Source of the DNA: Chrysoperla carnea
Taxonomy: Eukaryota > Arthropoda > Insecta > Neuroptera > Chrysopidae
NCBI RefSeq assembly: GCF_905475395.1
Contig: NC_058341.1
Location: 68,951,501-69,015,500, forward strand
Direction: 5' to 3'
DNA: 64,000 nucleotides
In this document: positions 42,670 to 54,408 of the stretch, one piece after another
Numbering within the stretch: the stretch's first letter is position 1
How the letters are laid out: each line of letters starts with the position of its first letter
Notes under the pieces: generated by a model
Databases searched by the model: none
The model's input: only the letters and a program-made list of their open reading frames with translations
Told to the model about the DNA's origin: nothing
Position numbers and translations under genes: made by a program

Positions 42670-44639
42670 AAAATAGTAGTTTTTAAGAAAACATACTTTG
42701 AAAAAAATCGGAGTGTAGGAAGTTGTTTCAAAACTCACTTGATTGCACTACAAACATATAATGTATATTTGTTTTATGATCAAACAAAAAAAATTGACCC
42801 AATTTTTTTTTGTTGGCGTATTATGTTAACATTTAATTCTGGTTCAATACCTTTTGTCTTAAAATTAAAACGAATTTTTGAATTTGAATTTGTATGATTT
42901 ATATGTTTGTGTAGATAGCACACACAAAAAAATCACACTGCTCATATAAATGATAAAAAGTACATATTTTTATTACGAAACCAAATTTTTATATTTGTTT
43001 CAAATATTTTGTGTACATTATATGAGTCAAAGTCCCTCATACATGATATTTTAATGCTTTTCTGTCTTAACACATCATACCAGTTAACATTTGAAGGAGA
43101 ATATACACTGCATTGAATTGTCGCACATCAAGCACATTTAAGAAACGAAAAATTTACACAGAAGAAGAAGACAGTTATATTGGCAGTTTGAATGATTTGT
43201 GTGTGCCATATACTAAAATATACAAATAAAACAAACAGGATATAACATATAATTTGAGTTACTAACCTTGAACAAAAGTGACGTACAAGTTGGCTATGTT
43301 CTAAACCGAATATCTAGAAGACGAAGAAGAAGAAGAAGAGTTCGAATTCCGGCTTCTGTGTCAAATTCAAATGAAATGTAAGTAAAATTTTCCTCGTTTA
43401 CTGTGTAACTTTTTCGTTTCTTTTATTAGCGAATTTCTGAAAATGACCATCGTTAAAATGTATATATATTTATGTATACGTTTATGTGTAAACTCTCTAC
43501 CGGTCTCAATCTAAGAGCGATTTGAATAAAATTTGGTATCAAGAAGGGTTTTGGTATTTCAAAGGTCAATTTCGTTAATGAGAAAAATCAACAGATAAAC
43601 AAGAGATAGCGGGTGCACAAAGTACAAAATTTATTTTATCAGTTTTAAAATCACGAGTACTTTTTTCTCTAGACGCTTAGTTTTCGATATAAAAATTTTT
43701 GAAAAATTAAAAATGCTTTATTCGATTTTAAGAAAAATGTGGTTTTTTTTTTTCAATCTAACAAAACACGTAATGTGCATTAATCCATTGAGGTGTACAG
43801 TCTCAACCTCAAATGTGAAGTGGTATAATATGTTGAGATTTATAGAAAGTACACTTAATATTGGAAACCGATTAATGTTAAAATTTGGTTTCATAATAAA
43901 ATATGGTATTTGTTTGATATTTTGGAATGTCCAAGCGAGGCGGACGAGTAGAGGCTATTATTAACTTCTTTGATAAATATTTTGTAAATAGCGCTAATAG
44001 AGAAATATATCCAAGTACATTGAGTTTAACCCCAATAGTTTTTTCTTGTAATACACTAGAGACCAAACGCGTTGGCCGATTTTGATGACTATTACCTCAA
44101 TCAATTTGATGATATGGAAGTAATGAAAATTCAATAGGGCGACATCAGACACCAGATTGTGATGAAGAAAAAATGAAAGTCGACGAACTATGTTAAGTGG
44201 AGTACCATTGATTAAATAATGACAATCCTAAGTAAATAGTGTAAAATAAAAAAATAAATGAAAAAAATCAAAAAACCCGACTGCTTTAAATAAAATGTGA
44301 AAAAATGAGTCCAGTAGTGTACATAGCGAATTAAACGGTTGGGACCCAGTTTTGGAAAGATTTTGTCCGGTCTAGATTTTAATGGGTCTGGACTGTTCAA
44401 GCCCGTATGTAAACTACTGGAAATTTCTTTCCAGTTTTTATTTAACGTAGTCGGAATTAAATTTATTTTTTGATTTATGTTTTTAGTTCGAAATAGTTCA
44501 ATTTCATGTATAGATAGCGTTCATTACGGAATCGTTTGTTTTTTTAAGTAAAAAAGACAGCCACACATACGTAACTGATATTCCCATATAACACGTACTA
44601 TATGATTTGCGCCTAATTTATCCCCTCAAAGGTGAACAA
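42670..44639. other. gene-free stretch of about 2 kb
   Basis: Short frames only. A GAAGAA microsatellite lies at about 43320-43340. No family motifs or element ends are recognised. Confidence 0.4.
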
Positions 44640-45255
44640 TGTTATTGATTAAAAAATGTTTCAAACAATAAAAGTTTATTTTTAAAAAGAACATTTTTTA
44701 CATTACATTTAAACTTTTGTTCTTTCTCCAATGGTTTACAAGATGAGTCCTACGGACCCTAGACCCGATTGACCTATATTGCTCATTTACGAACTCGACC
44801 ACAATTTTTACGCCCTAAGCACGCTATAAAAACTTTAGCTTGATGTTTCTTTTTGTTTTTGAGTAAACGTGGCGACAGACGGACTATAGACAGGCAGAAA
44901 ACCGGAAACATACCAATTGGGTGATTTTATGAACACCTCCCTGGTGGAAAAAATATTTGAAAAAAGAATAAGTCTTAATAAGACTTAGGAAACTCTGAAA
45001 AAGTCTTAGAAACTTTAAAGAAAGTATTAAAGTATTAAGAACTCTGAATAACTTTCAATTAGACTAGTCCGAAAACGTTGGGAAATTCAAAGTTCCTAAG
45101 ACTTTTTCAGAATTTCTTATTCTTTCTTCAAATATTTTTTCCACCAGGGCTATACCAAAATTTTGTCGGTAGCATAAATATTTTTAATTGTTACAAACTT
45201 GGGACTAAACTTAGTATACCTTGATATATATTTCATATGTACAGGGTATAAAAAT
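44640..45255 (+). repeat. 550-bp dispersed repeat copy interrupted by a MITE
   Basis: 'aaaaatgtttcaaac', 'acttttgttctttctcc', 'tttacaagatgagtcctac', 'attgctcatttacgaactcg', 'accggaaaca' and 'gattttatgaacacct' follow the family order. After the 211-bp MITE the repeat resumes with 'ctataccaaaattttgt' and 'acaaacttgggactaaactt'. It ends near 45250 at 'tacagggtata'. Confidence 0.7.
44939..45149. mobile_element. 211-bp MITE with CCCTGGTGG ends
   Basis: CCCTGGTGGAAAAAATATTT at the left end has its complement AAATATTTTTTCCACCAGGG at the right. Further inside, 'agaataag' pairs with 'cttattct', and 'aagtctta' and 'taagactt' recur in both senses. Other copies of the host repeat read 'gaacacctatacc' without interruption. 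The insertion therefore duplicated only CT (44937-44938 and 45150-45151) by this reading. The superfamily is not assigned. Confidence 0.8.
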
Positions 45256-45879
45256 TAATACATTCAAGCGTTGATATTATTTGTTGTAAGGTTTCACTCT
45301 GTACTAATAATAATTATTTGTCTCCAGTTCAATTATAAATTATAACATCATAAAATTGGATATTATGTTTGTTTTAGTAATCAATTCTAGATACCCTAAA
45401 TATGTCCTATATGTCCTATATATCCTATATACCTACACCTACATTCGTACAAATTTTCCATATCCCCTAAAGCTTTGTTTATTTAATTTACAACGTTATT
45501 TCAACCATTAATTTTGGTGCAATTAAATATTTATATTTATCCTGGAATACATTGTGTAATGAATAAATATCGTCCTTGATAACAGGACCGCAACATTGCT
45601 TCATGGGGAGAAAAAGTTCAATTCAATATACATATGAAAATATTTTACTATGATAGTTAGCAATATTTTCAACAGGGAGCTTTAAGGCAGATGATTTTTG
45701 AATATTTCCTTGAAAGTATGTATTCAGTACGTTTTACACCTTGAAGCGGTTACGCTACCTTATACGAGATTCCTGTTAGTTAGGCGGCTTAATTTCTGTT
45801 TAGTAAATTAAAAGTGCATTCTTTTGTTAAAAAAACTAGATCATATTACAAGAGAAACTTACAAAATTTAAAAAATCTC
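45256..45879. other. gene-free stretch
   Basis: A short 'tatgtcctatatgtcctata' tandem run lies near 45399-45430. Nothing else is recognised. Confidence 0.4.
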
Positions 45880-46205
45880 CGACAAATTTATCGGGTACGG
45901 AAACCTAAACTTTCACTCAAAACACTCTCTATTCCATTATATTTTTCTTTAAAGCTTTTCCCAAACTGAGCCGATTTTGAAGATCATCGCTAATTTTTTA
46001 GTTTTTTCCAGTACGGAAACCTAACCTCGCATTTGAAACGTTAGAACTCTCTAAGAGCTTAGAACTCTCTCCATTAAATTACCTTTCAAACGAAACAAAA
46101 AAATCCAAATCGGTTCATTCCTTTAGGCGCGGCGATAACACAGACAGACACACATAGCGGTCAAACTTATAAGACCGCTTTTTTGGTTCGGGGACTAAAA
46201 ATGAT
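45880..46205 (-). repeat. dispersed repeat, copy 2 (partner 780-1060)
   Basis: The minus strand reads 'ccccgaaccaaaaaag', 'gaccgctatgtgtgtc', 'tttttttgtttcgtttgaa', 'ggtaatttaatggagag' and 'ttccgtac', in the same order as 780-1060. Confidence 0.6.
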
Positions 46206-46731
46206 TTTAAATATATGTTAAAATGATTTTTGTCTGCAATTTTTGAGTTTTTTTTTCTTGTATGCGCGCTAATAAACAGAGTAAAGTATATATAACTATT
46301 GTTCTGGTAATGCTTTATATATTTCATTTAGCGTTTACTTACAAATATTTGACACACATACATATACCTACCGTTAAAGAGTGTATACTGTACATTAGAA
46401 CTTTTTGAATCAAACTTTCTTAGAACCCTTTGCTCTTACAACCACAACAAAATAAATATGAGGTTTTTATAGGAAATTTCCTAATTAAATTTATAATACT
46501 CATTTTTTGATAACTATGACTGTTAACGAAATGTTCGGGAAAAAATCATAATTTTGTGACCTTTGACCCCGAACAACTTTTGTAGCAGCTTACGGATCGA
46601 TGGGGATTTTTAAGATTTTGTTATGAATAGCAAATAGGTTCATACAAAAATCCAGTTTTCCAGGATTTTTCCGATGTGAAATGTCTTTATTCCCTGGATT
46701 AGCATCTTTTATTTTGTCATCAAGATCCTCG
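46206..46731. other. gene-free stretch
   Basis: No gene is supported. 'gtgacctttgaccccgaaca' near 46557 recalls a phrase in the long inverted repeats at 25440 ('gacctttgacctt'), but the similarity is too short to call. Confidence 0.35.
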
Positions 46732-47165
46732 TCCCTCTGCTAGAGATGGCATGGTAGCACCACTTATTAAAAGTAACATTGGGACCTTTACTAATTGTGT
46801 AGAGCTATTTTTAACAAAATTAAGCTCATAGTTTGTGCACATCAAATTCGTGCGGTTGCATGCGAATTTTAAACATCGTCCCTCAGCTAAACAACGCATG
46901 GTAGCACCACTTATTAAAAGTAACATTACGATCCTAATTTATTGCGTGTAAAAGTTGCTTTTAGAAAAATAAGGCTCATAGTTTCATCAAATTCGTGTGA
47001 TAAGAATATGCCTTTTAATACATTTTCTCACTGCTAGAGATGGCATGAGAGAACCACTTAATTAAAAGTAACATTGGGACCCTAACTAATTGTAAAAGCT
47101 ATTTTTAGCAAAATAAAGTTCATAGTTTCGTCAAATTCGTGCGGTTAGAATACGTATTGATAAAT
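46732..47165 (+). repeat. tandem array, three units of about 147 bp
   Basis: The units start near 46732, 46879 and 47025. Each has 'gctagagatggcatg' or a variant, 'accactta(a)ttaaaagtaaca', an 'aa(a)ta(a)agctcatagttt'-like block and 'catcaaattcgtg'. The units are diverged by about 10-20 percent by eye. The minus-strand frame crossing them (46720-46926) repeats LLLISGATM because of the array and is not a gene. It may be part of a larger minisatellite or a locally amplified repeat. Confidence 0.8.
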
Positions 47166-47436
47166 GGTAAGTAATCAGGTGGTCTAAATCTAAACTACTG
47201 AAAAAGCGGTCCCCTCCCTGTTTAATAGTACAAATTTTTATCACCAATAGGTGGGATTTAGCTTTGAATTTGAATATTTTTATTGGCTTTAAAAATGGGC
47301 AGTACAAGTATTACCATCTGGTAGTCGAAATTGTAACTACTGAAATCGGGTCTTCTTCTTATTATAATTAATACGAATTATTATCGCTTGTTAGCGTCTT
47401 GACTCCCAGTTATCAATACTAAGAAAATACAGAAAT

Positions 47437-48000
47437 AACACATAAGCTATAATTTATAAAGATATAATTAAAACAAGTGAAAACAAACAATTGTTAATTG
47501 TTGAAATACCATGCATAAATAGTGTTGATGAATGATGGGTAAACAATGATGTTTACAAAAAAATGTTTCAAACAAAAGTTGTTTATATTTTGATAAGGGA
47601 TATTTCTTACATTTAAACTTTTGTTCTATCTCTAACGGTTTACAAGATGGGTCATATGGACCCATAGGTCAAGACCCAATTGACCAATGTTGCTCATTTA
47701 CGAACTCGACCTCACTTTTTACTTCCTGAGTAAGCTGTAAAAATTTCAGCTTGATATCTTTTTTCGTTTTTGAGTTATCGTGCCCACAGACGGACGGACA
47801 ACCGGAAATGTATATTTCATATAAACATGGTATAAAAAGAAAAAATTAAATTTAATCTCACATTTAAAAATGTTAAATGTAAAAATTCATGGCCATCTTC
47901 TCTGACATACTCACAATGACTTGTGACTATTTTATTTAAAAAAAATTTAAAACTGTATCTACAAATTATTATGGAAGTTATGGAAGGTGGATAAGTTATA
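47437..48000 (+). repeat. 550-bp repeat copy joined to Helitron-like pieces
   Basis: 47437-47475 ('agaaataacacataagctat') and 47880-47995 ('catggccatcttctctgaca', 'tatggaaggtggataag') belong to the Helitron-like family of 56059. Between them, 47480-47840 is a copy of the 550-bp repeat. It lacks part of the leader and ends shortly after 'gacggacggacaaccggaa'. The 550-bp repeat therefore appears inserted in a Helitron copy. Confidence 0.6.
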
Positions 48001-48909
48001 ATAAATCATTTCAAACACCCAATTTTCTTTGGTCTACAGATGTGTATATTCGCTTATTGAAGAAATAATTTCAAAATTTTCTAATTTTGTTGCAGCAGTT
48101 TCTTCTATAGAACATCGCTTACAGAGTACAGTTATATTTTCCTATAGAATTATTTTTAAAATAATTTAAAAAATTAGTTAATTTTATGTAAAGTTCTTTT
48201 TACTGCAGTAAAACGAAGCAAAAAAAGGTAGATAAGGAAAATTCTGATCAAAGTGGGAACAAATGAAAATATATCGTATAATGAGTGTTTTTTTAAGGAA
48301 ATAAGAATGAAACTTATTAAAATCTTCATTTTCAGTCCTATTGTGTAATTATTTAACTACAGTTTTTCCTTTAATTTTTCAGAAAGACTAGCACATATGT
48401 ATATAATTTTTATTATCTTTATTATCTCGATACTTATGCGTTTTTGTTTTAAAATTATGACACATTCACAATGTATGTAAACCTGGTAGGCATACAATAT
48501 CTTATTTTAAAAATTATTAGATTTAATTGGACAATAAAAATCCAATGCATTAACCATTGTTATCTTTATTTTTCACATTTAATTATTTACTTATCTCACT
48601 TGTTTTTCGATTAGTATTTATTTGTCACTGCAGTTCACTTAGCTATAGGCTGGAATTGTTTTATTATATAAAAAAAATGGGCTGTCTTTACATTCTCTAT
48701 AAACTAAATAATAAATAACATGTTGATTCTTTTCAAATAATTTTATAATAAAAACAACTGAATAGAGCAGGAGCCGATCATTTCCTTAATACGTATGTTT
48801 TGTGTAAATTTATTATTATTCAAAATAGCTTATAGATTATTTACATCCTTCTATAACAAAACGTCAATCCATTGGTTTCAATATCCAACATAGATCTTCA
48901 ATAGTAATA
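48001..48909. other. gene-free stretch
   Basis: AT-rich DNA with no supportable gene or repeat termini. Confidence 0.35.
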
Positions 48910-49460
48910 AAAAAACAAGTGAAAACAAACAATTGACTGAATTACTTGTTGAAATACCATGCATAAATAGTGTTGATTACTCTATTACATTGCACATACA
49001 TATACAATTTATATAATATATACTATACGGCCTCACGGGTAAACAGTGATGTTTACGAAAAAATGTTTCAAACAAAAGTTGTTTATTTTTTCATAAGGAA
49101 CATTTCAATAATTATATTTCTATATAACTTTTGTTCTATCTCTAACGGTTTACAAGATGGGTCCTACGGACCCATAGGTGCAGACCCAATTGACCTATGT
49201 TGCTCATTTTCGAACTCGACCTCACTTTTTACGTCTTGAGTACGCTGTAAACATTTAGCTTGATATCATTTTTCGTTTTTGAGTTATCGTGCCCACAGAC
49301 AGACGGACGGACGGACGGACAACCGGAAATGGACTACTTAGTTGATTTTATGAATACCTATACCAAAATTTTGTTCGTAGCATCAATACTTTTAAGCGTT
49401 ACAAACTTGGGAATAAACTTAGTATACCTTGCATATTACATATATACATGGTATATTTAT
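48910..49460 (+). repeat. 550-bp dispersed repeat, best-preserved copy
   Basis: The copy starts near 'aaaacaagtgaaaacaaaca' and 'gttgaaataccatgcataaa'. It runs through 'aaaaatgtttcaaacaaaag', 'acaagatgggtcctacgg', 'gttgctcatt', 'gttatcgtgcccacag', a GGAC tetranucleotide run (49303-49320), 'aaccggaaatggactact', 'ccaaaattttgttcgtag' and 'ttacaaacttggg', and ends near 'atatacatggtata'. Related copies are at 35832-36510 (minus), 44640-45255, 47480-47840, 57310-57690 and 61832-62352. No conserved protein frame is seen, so this is a non-autonomous repeat of unknown class. Confidence 0.78.
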
Positions 49461-49554
49461 GTAGGAATTTACCAAATTTTGTATTTTCTCACAATTATTA
49501 GTTTTCCTAGGAATTCAAGACGGGCGTTTTGTGGAAATTTTCAAAAGTAAATGA

Positions 49555-50110
49555 AGTATGTTAAGCGTGGTATTAAAATTTTTTCTTGATTGTTTGTAGG
49601 AGAACATATGATTTTTAGAAAATGAAAAATTGGATTAAGATTACTGATTTCGAATACTGTGATAAGATGGGTTTATTTTTATTATTATTTAGTTGTCATT
49701 TGCTGTGAAGATTGTAATCTATGCTGTGATTAAAGTACAAATAATTCATCATTTCATTTCAATTCATTCATTTCATTGGTCGTTTGTAGCTTCATAATAG
49801 CTTAAAATTTGGATACCACTCTTAATATACTTTATTTATTTTTGAAAGTTTCAGAAAAAAACTTTTCTTGAATTTGTAGGAGAATTAATGATTTTTAGAA
49901 AATGAAAAATTTGATAAATTCCGACTTGAAAATCATACACAATTTTCTTCTAAATATCGAAGATCAACGTTGGTTTTGAAACCAATGAAGATCGTACTGA
50001 GAAATTGTTACAGAATAATGTAAATAATTTATCAGCTATTTTGAATAATAATTTATATTAAAAAGTTTATGCAAAACATACGTTAATATACAAAACATTA
50101 AAAAAATATG
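49555..50110 (+). repeat. dispersed repeat, uninterrupted copy (partner 24863-27690)
   Basis: The copy contains the doubled 'tttgtaggagaa...tgatttttagaaaatg' module, 'ttcattggtcgtttgtagctt', 'aacgttggttttgaaaccaat', 'gctattttgaataataat' and 'caaaacatacgtt' without the 2.3-kb insertion. It therefore serves as the empty-site reference for 25300-27597. Confidence 0.75.
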
Positions 50111-50401
50111 TATGGTGACATAACGTCTTGCATGTTGGAAGGATGTTGTGTTTTGCTATGCCAGTATGAGTTATATCTTGCACAATTTAGTCTACCCGTT
50201 CCTACGTTTATATACAATTTGATACCTCCCACATCTAACTGTCACTATATTGGTCAACTAAAAAAGAGGCTAGTATTATTTTAGTTTTTTCTTAAAAATA
50301 AAGACAAAATATACTATTATTTGTATTCGCTAACCAATTAAATCAATTATAGGTTTGTGAATTCATAAATCTTACTATTTTTTCGATAGCCACAACTTCC
50401 G

Positions 50402-50557
50402 AATCAGGGCTCAGATCGAAATTTGGTAAAAAGATTTTTTTGTTCGTCTTTATGAGCTCATTCTGTAGGCCCACGATCTGCAGTTAATAACAGAACGCTC
50501 TGTGAAAGACAAAGGCAGAAGTGATTTACCAATTTTGGATCTGAGCCCTAATTTGAG
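50402..50557. repeat. roughly 105-bp palindromic unit pair beside the non-LTR element
   Basis: A plus-oriented unit ('cagggctcagatcgaaattt', 'gagctcattctgtaggccca', 'gttaataacagaacgc') is followed by a partial minus-oriented unit ('gatttaccaattttggatct', 'gagccctaatttg'). A full minus-oriented unit lies at 54204-54305, beyond the non-LTR element. The family appears to be a small inverted-repeat element. Confidence 0.65.
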
Positions 50558-50559
50558 CC

Positions 50560-51673
50560 TGTATTCTCTCCAGCTGTCTTTCGGCAGTTGTCTGTTCTAC
50601 TTTACTCCACCAGACCAAGGCAGAATAACAGAGCCTGGAAACTATGATAGCCGTGAAAATCCACATTAGCTGCTCTGGTCCCAGTCCCCATCTAAGGCCG
50701 AAGGCTCTCTTGCATTGCCAGAAGGTAACTATGTCCTTGCATTGCCGACACTGTTGTCCAGGATAATTCCCAGATATTTCATCTCCGCCGAATAGGCAAT
50801 CTGTCTATTTCCGATCTTCATCTTTTCCTGAGGTTTCAACTTGTATTTCTAAGTGAAGACTAGGATGCCAATTTTCTCTGGTTGGATGTTGAGACAATTC
50901 TCATTGCACCAATCCATCGTCTGGTCGAGCGCCTGTTGAAGGATATCTCGCAGTATCTCTGCATAGGATCCTCTTACCAGGATGACAATGTCATCTGCAT
51001 AACCGATAGCTTTGACTCCAAAACGGTTCAATTTTTCTATCGGTTCATCCGCAACTAAACTCCATAGGAGAGGCGACAACACCCCTTCCTGTGAGCAACC
51101 TTCAGACACAGTTCCACTCACTGTACTGTCCTGCCATTGCACAATCAGCTGTCTGTTGTCTAACGTGCTCATGATCCATCGGATTATCTCTTCAGGTATA
51201 CCATGTCTTCTAGCTCCGGATCAATGGATCTCCTCGAGGTCCAGAAAAGCTCCTAGGCACACTCCCTTGTTTTGTATCTGTTGTTCTATGAAGCTAACAG
51301 CTGATTACAAGGCCGTTTCCGTCGATTTGCCTGTTTGATAGGCATATTGACTCTTCAGATACCAGTCCACCAATCTTTCCAGGGTCTTTAGTAAGAACCA
51401 ATTCAGACTGACAGGACGATAATCTTTGGCCTGAGTGTAATCCTTCTTTCCAACCTTTGGAATGAAGGCAACCTTAGTCCTCTTCCGCTCTCTTGGTGTG
51501 AAGCCTAGCACGATGCAGCCTCTAAGCAGGCCCGCCAATTTCGCGAGGAAGACTTCCAGGCCTTTCTGTAGAAGCACCGGATATATTCCATTAGGTCCTG
51601 GTGCTTTAAAGACTTCGAAAGAATTCACCGCTCTTTTAACCAGTTCTGGTTTTACGATTTTCGCTGCCAGCAA
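50560..51673 (-). pseudogene. reverse transcriptase domain of the non-LTR element
   Basis: 51673-51305 encodes VNSFEVFKAPGPNGIYPVLL, then TKVAFIPKVGKKDYTQAKDY and RPVSLNWFLLKTLERLVDWY, the first RT motifs of jockey/R1-type LINEs. A frameshift near 51330-51220 separates it from 51172-50849. That second piece has SQEGVLSPLLWSLVADEPIE and the catalytic AIGYADDIVIL (YADD intact), and continues into ENCLNIQPEK. Thumb-like sequence follows to about 50560. This enzyme copies the element RNA at the nick. Breaks make it non-functional. Confidence 0.85.
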
Positions 51674-51949
51674 CCAATTTTTTCTTCTACTCAGATTCGA
51701 TAACTTACCTTCTGCTGGTATCCCAAATTTTTGCCCTGTTAAAAAGCTTTCTCACCCTTCTCTTCAGGTGTTCTAACTCCTTGCTCCATTTCAGATGGAG
51801 ACCTTGCAGTCCCACCTTTTTCAAAGGAAAGTTTTCTTCATATGAAGCCTGGATTGTATCTCTGAGCTAATGTTCCGTGTTTTCAAGATCCTCCGGCGTT
51901 GCATACCTACCCTGAAAGTCCGTTAGCAGGGATTCAAGATCCTCTACGT

Positions 51950-52620
51950 AACCTAGCCAGTTAGTCTGTCTGGGATTTCTTCTCCATTCAGTGTCTATCA
52001 AAATCTCCGTTTATTGGGCCCTAATGAGCCGGTGATCTGATAGCGATGGTTCCTCAGAAACTCTCTAGTTTCTGATTCTGTTCCTCACATTTTTGTTGCA
52101 AAGTGTGAGGTCCAAAACTTCTTGTCTTACCACTGTAACGAAGGTCGGTTCCGACCCTCTGTTCAGGAAATCCAAGTTTTCTTCTGTAAGGTATTCCAGA
52201 AGATCAAGCCCTCTCCCATTATTGTCTATGCTGCCCAACGCCTCGCAGTGCGAGTTGGCGTCCCATCAAATAATGAGGTCAATATTGCTCTCTCTGCAAT
52301 GCCTCACTAGCCTTTTCACTTCCTCTGGGGGTGCATCTCTATCATGGCCAAAGTAGGCGGAAGCTAGATATAGCTTTCCTCCACCATTTCCAATTGTTTC
52401 CCTGTAGTTGACCTGAACCACAGCTAGGTCTCTCGTACAGAAATCTTGTAGCAGGGTCACATTTTTCCCCTTGCTCACAACGCTCGCTGTATTAGGGCTA
52501 TGGATAAGCCTGTATGCACCACTGCCATGCTCCTTACTAAGTTAGTAGAGTCGCCTTTGCAGTGGTGAAGATTGATCTGTGATATCTCAATAATGAAAGT
52601 AGCCATAGGGCTGTTCCGTT
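51950..52620 (-). pseudogene. APE-type endonuclease domain of the non-LTR element
   Basis: Minus-strand pieces read INLHHCKGDSTNLVRSMA, then VTLLQDFCTRDLAVVQVNYR, YLASAYFGHDRDAPP and LIIWWDANSHCEALGS. They end with SEPTFVT and EPSLSDHRLI, the SDH motif that closes apurinic-type endonucleases. These domains nick the target DNA to prime reverse transcription. The WWDANSHC segment corresponds to the conserved GD-NAH region with substitutions. Frames break near 52480 and 52260, so this copy is inactive. Confidence 0.78.
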
Positions 52621-52781
52621 TATGAAGTATCCAGCCCCGTTGAAGCAGGACCATCGGTTGTCCTTTTTGCGGTTCTAAAGATCACGTGACCAGACCCCAC
52701 GAAGGCCCTGTAGCCCGATGTCTCATCCACACCGAGTACGAGCAGCGTACCCGAAGGTAGTTCCTCTCTCTAGTGGACGAT

Positions 52782-53434
52782 TCATCCGCTCGTCACCAGC
52801 CCTACATTCTGCTTTGCCAGGAGCTTCATCGCCTTCTCAGTGTCCCTTTTATGTGGGGGAAGCAGCACTGTTAGTTTAATGAGTTCTAGTCTAACTAGTC
52901 TAACCAATAACTCACCAGCTTTCCACGTTGGTCCGTTATCCCTCAGCCCTTTCTCTGAGAAGCCATCCTCACATATGACAGTGATCAAACCTTTTCTCAC
53001 TAGAGTGTCCAGGAAACAAGGCACTTTTTGTCCATCCGGTATTTCCAGGATGGCATCTTCCAGAGCGATTTTGAAGGCATCTACCTCCTCGGTTTTCACC
53101 ATCTCAGAACCTACCTCAGGGCTAGGTTAACCCGACGTTTCGACGGGCGGGTTCTAACCCCAGCCTTATCCTTGGCCTCTCTCTGCTTTGTGGAGTTGGC
53201 TTTTTTAGGAGGAGGTCTTAGCGGAGGTAGGAGGCCAAGTCTCACCGCCTCTGCCTTGTCCGCCTCATATTTCATCCAGAGCACCCTTCTCCTTGCAGCT
53301 CTGCTTTTGCTGGCCTCTTGAGGAGTGTCAAGTTCCACATCCATGGCCCGGGTTTCTTCAGCTGGCTCTTTCTAAGCCACATTATCTTCAACGACGTTAG
53401 TCTGTTGCGCATTGTTTGTATTTTTATCTGCCAT
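52782..53434 (-). pseudogene. non-LTR ORF1 (gag-like) remnant
   Basis: It starts with an ATG at 53434 (MADKNTNNAQQTN), soon hits a TAG, then stays open through MDVELDTPQEASKSRAARRR and the Lys/Arg/Pro-rich LPPLRPPPKKANSTKQ. A shift near 53115 moves it to a frame with VKTEEVDAFKIALEDAILEI and LVRLVRLELIKLTVLLPPHK. Nucleic-acid-binding ORF1 proteins of this kind coat element RNA. The Cys-rich knuckles expected downstream are not visible, so the end is probably damaged. Confidence 0.65.
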
Positions 53435-54203
53435 GTAGTTCCCACGAGCAGCTAGGGAAATAAAGGTCCACTCACGCAGAGCCCCGCATACGTGAGTAAG
53501 GCTATAATAAGGGAGGTCACCAGGTATCCCTAGGGAACCGATCATGACACAGCTCCCCCTGTTCCAAGAATCCATCGACGCGGTATCTACACACCTTAAA
53601 TTGGGGGCGCATGAAAACCAGTCCTGCAGGATCCAGAACCAGAAATAATTTACGTCCGATGTGCCAGCGGCCGCAACACATCACGTGGACCACTACTTGG
53701 TTGCTACTGGACTAGCTAAATAGTCTCCCAGGGCTCGCCCGTCACCTGAGCCCCGATGACGCACGAAACCCCGACCCTTACACAGTGAGCCTTTCACCTT
53801 ACCTCTAGCGAGGTACCAATTCATGGAGAGCCCGTTTATAGGGAGAACCAACACACACTAATTTTTGTTTTAAGATTCATATCACTTTGTAGCTTAAACT
53901 ACTCGCTGACTCCGGTTTATCCATCGGTTACATATTCTAAAACTAAATACAGTTTATTTTCATCGTGAAAATATTTTTAAAATCGTAAAATATCGGAATG
54001 TCTTAAATGGGTTTGTGCGACGAAAAATATGCGAACTTAATATATCGGCTCGTCTTAAATGACTGATTTTAATAGCGCCTCCTCGAAGCGTCTTCGGGTA
54101 GCAGTTCGTCCTCAAAGAGGGCACTGGGGACTCTTCACGATGAAAGTTACCTTTTAGTTCTAGAATATGCAACCGGTCGGTTTTCAGTATATATATATAA
54201 ACA

Positions 54204-54305
54204 GGGCGTTCTGTTATTAACTGCAAATCGTGGGCCCACAGAATAAGCTCATAAAGACAAAGGAAAAAGTTATTTACCAATTTTGGATCTGAGCCTTAAT
54301 TTGGG
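54204..54305 (-). repeat. 105-bp unit, minus orientation
   Basis: This is the same unit as at 50402-50505 but inverted: 'gcgttctgttattaactgc', 'gtgggcccacagaataagct', 'ttaccaattttggatctgag'. It lies 350 bp beyond the 5' end of the non-LTR element. Confidence 0.65.
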
Positions 54306-54408
54306 CGCTAACGGTATGACAAAAATTGATAAATTTATAAATTCACTGACAATCATTCGATAACCAGCAGCAATGATCGTCAGTAGATATTAGTAAATTT
54401 CATTTCAT

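Larger units (their letters stand above)
50560..53850 (-). mobile_element. decayed R1/jockey-type non-LTR retrotransposon
   Basis: Read on the minus strand, this GC-richer block contains in order a 5' leader (53850-53435), an ORF1 starting at 53434, an endonuclease region, a reverse transcriptase and the beginning of the post-RT region. It stops at about 50560 within a segment reading SALVWWSKVEQTTAERQLE, so the RNase H and 3' UTR are missing. The base composition contrasts clearly with the AT-rich surroundings. Several stops and frameshifts show that it is dead. Confidence 0.85.

Noticed and set aside
46720..46926. Minus-strand frame with repeated LLLISGATM
   Set aside because: The repetition is produced by the 147-bp tandem array, not by a coding constraint.
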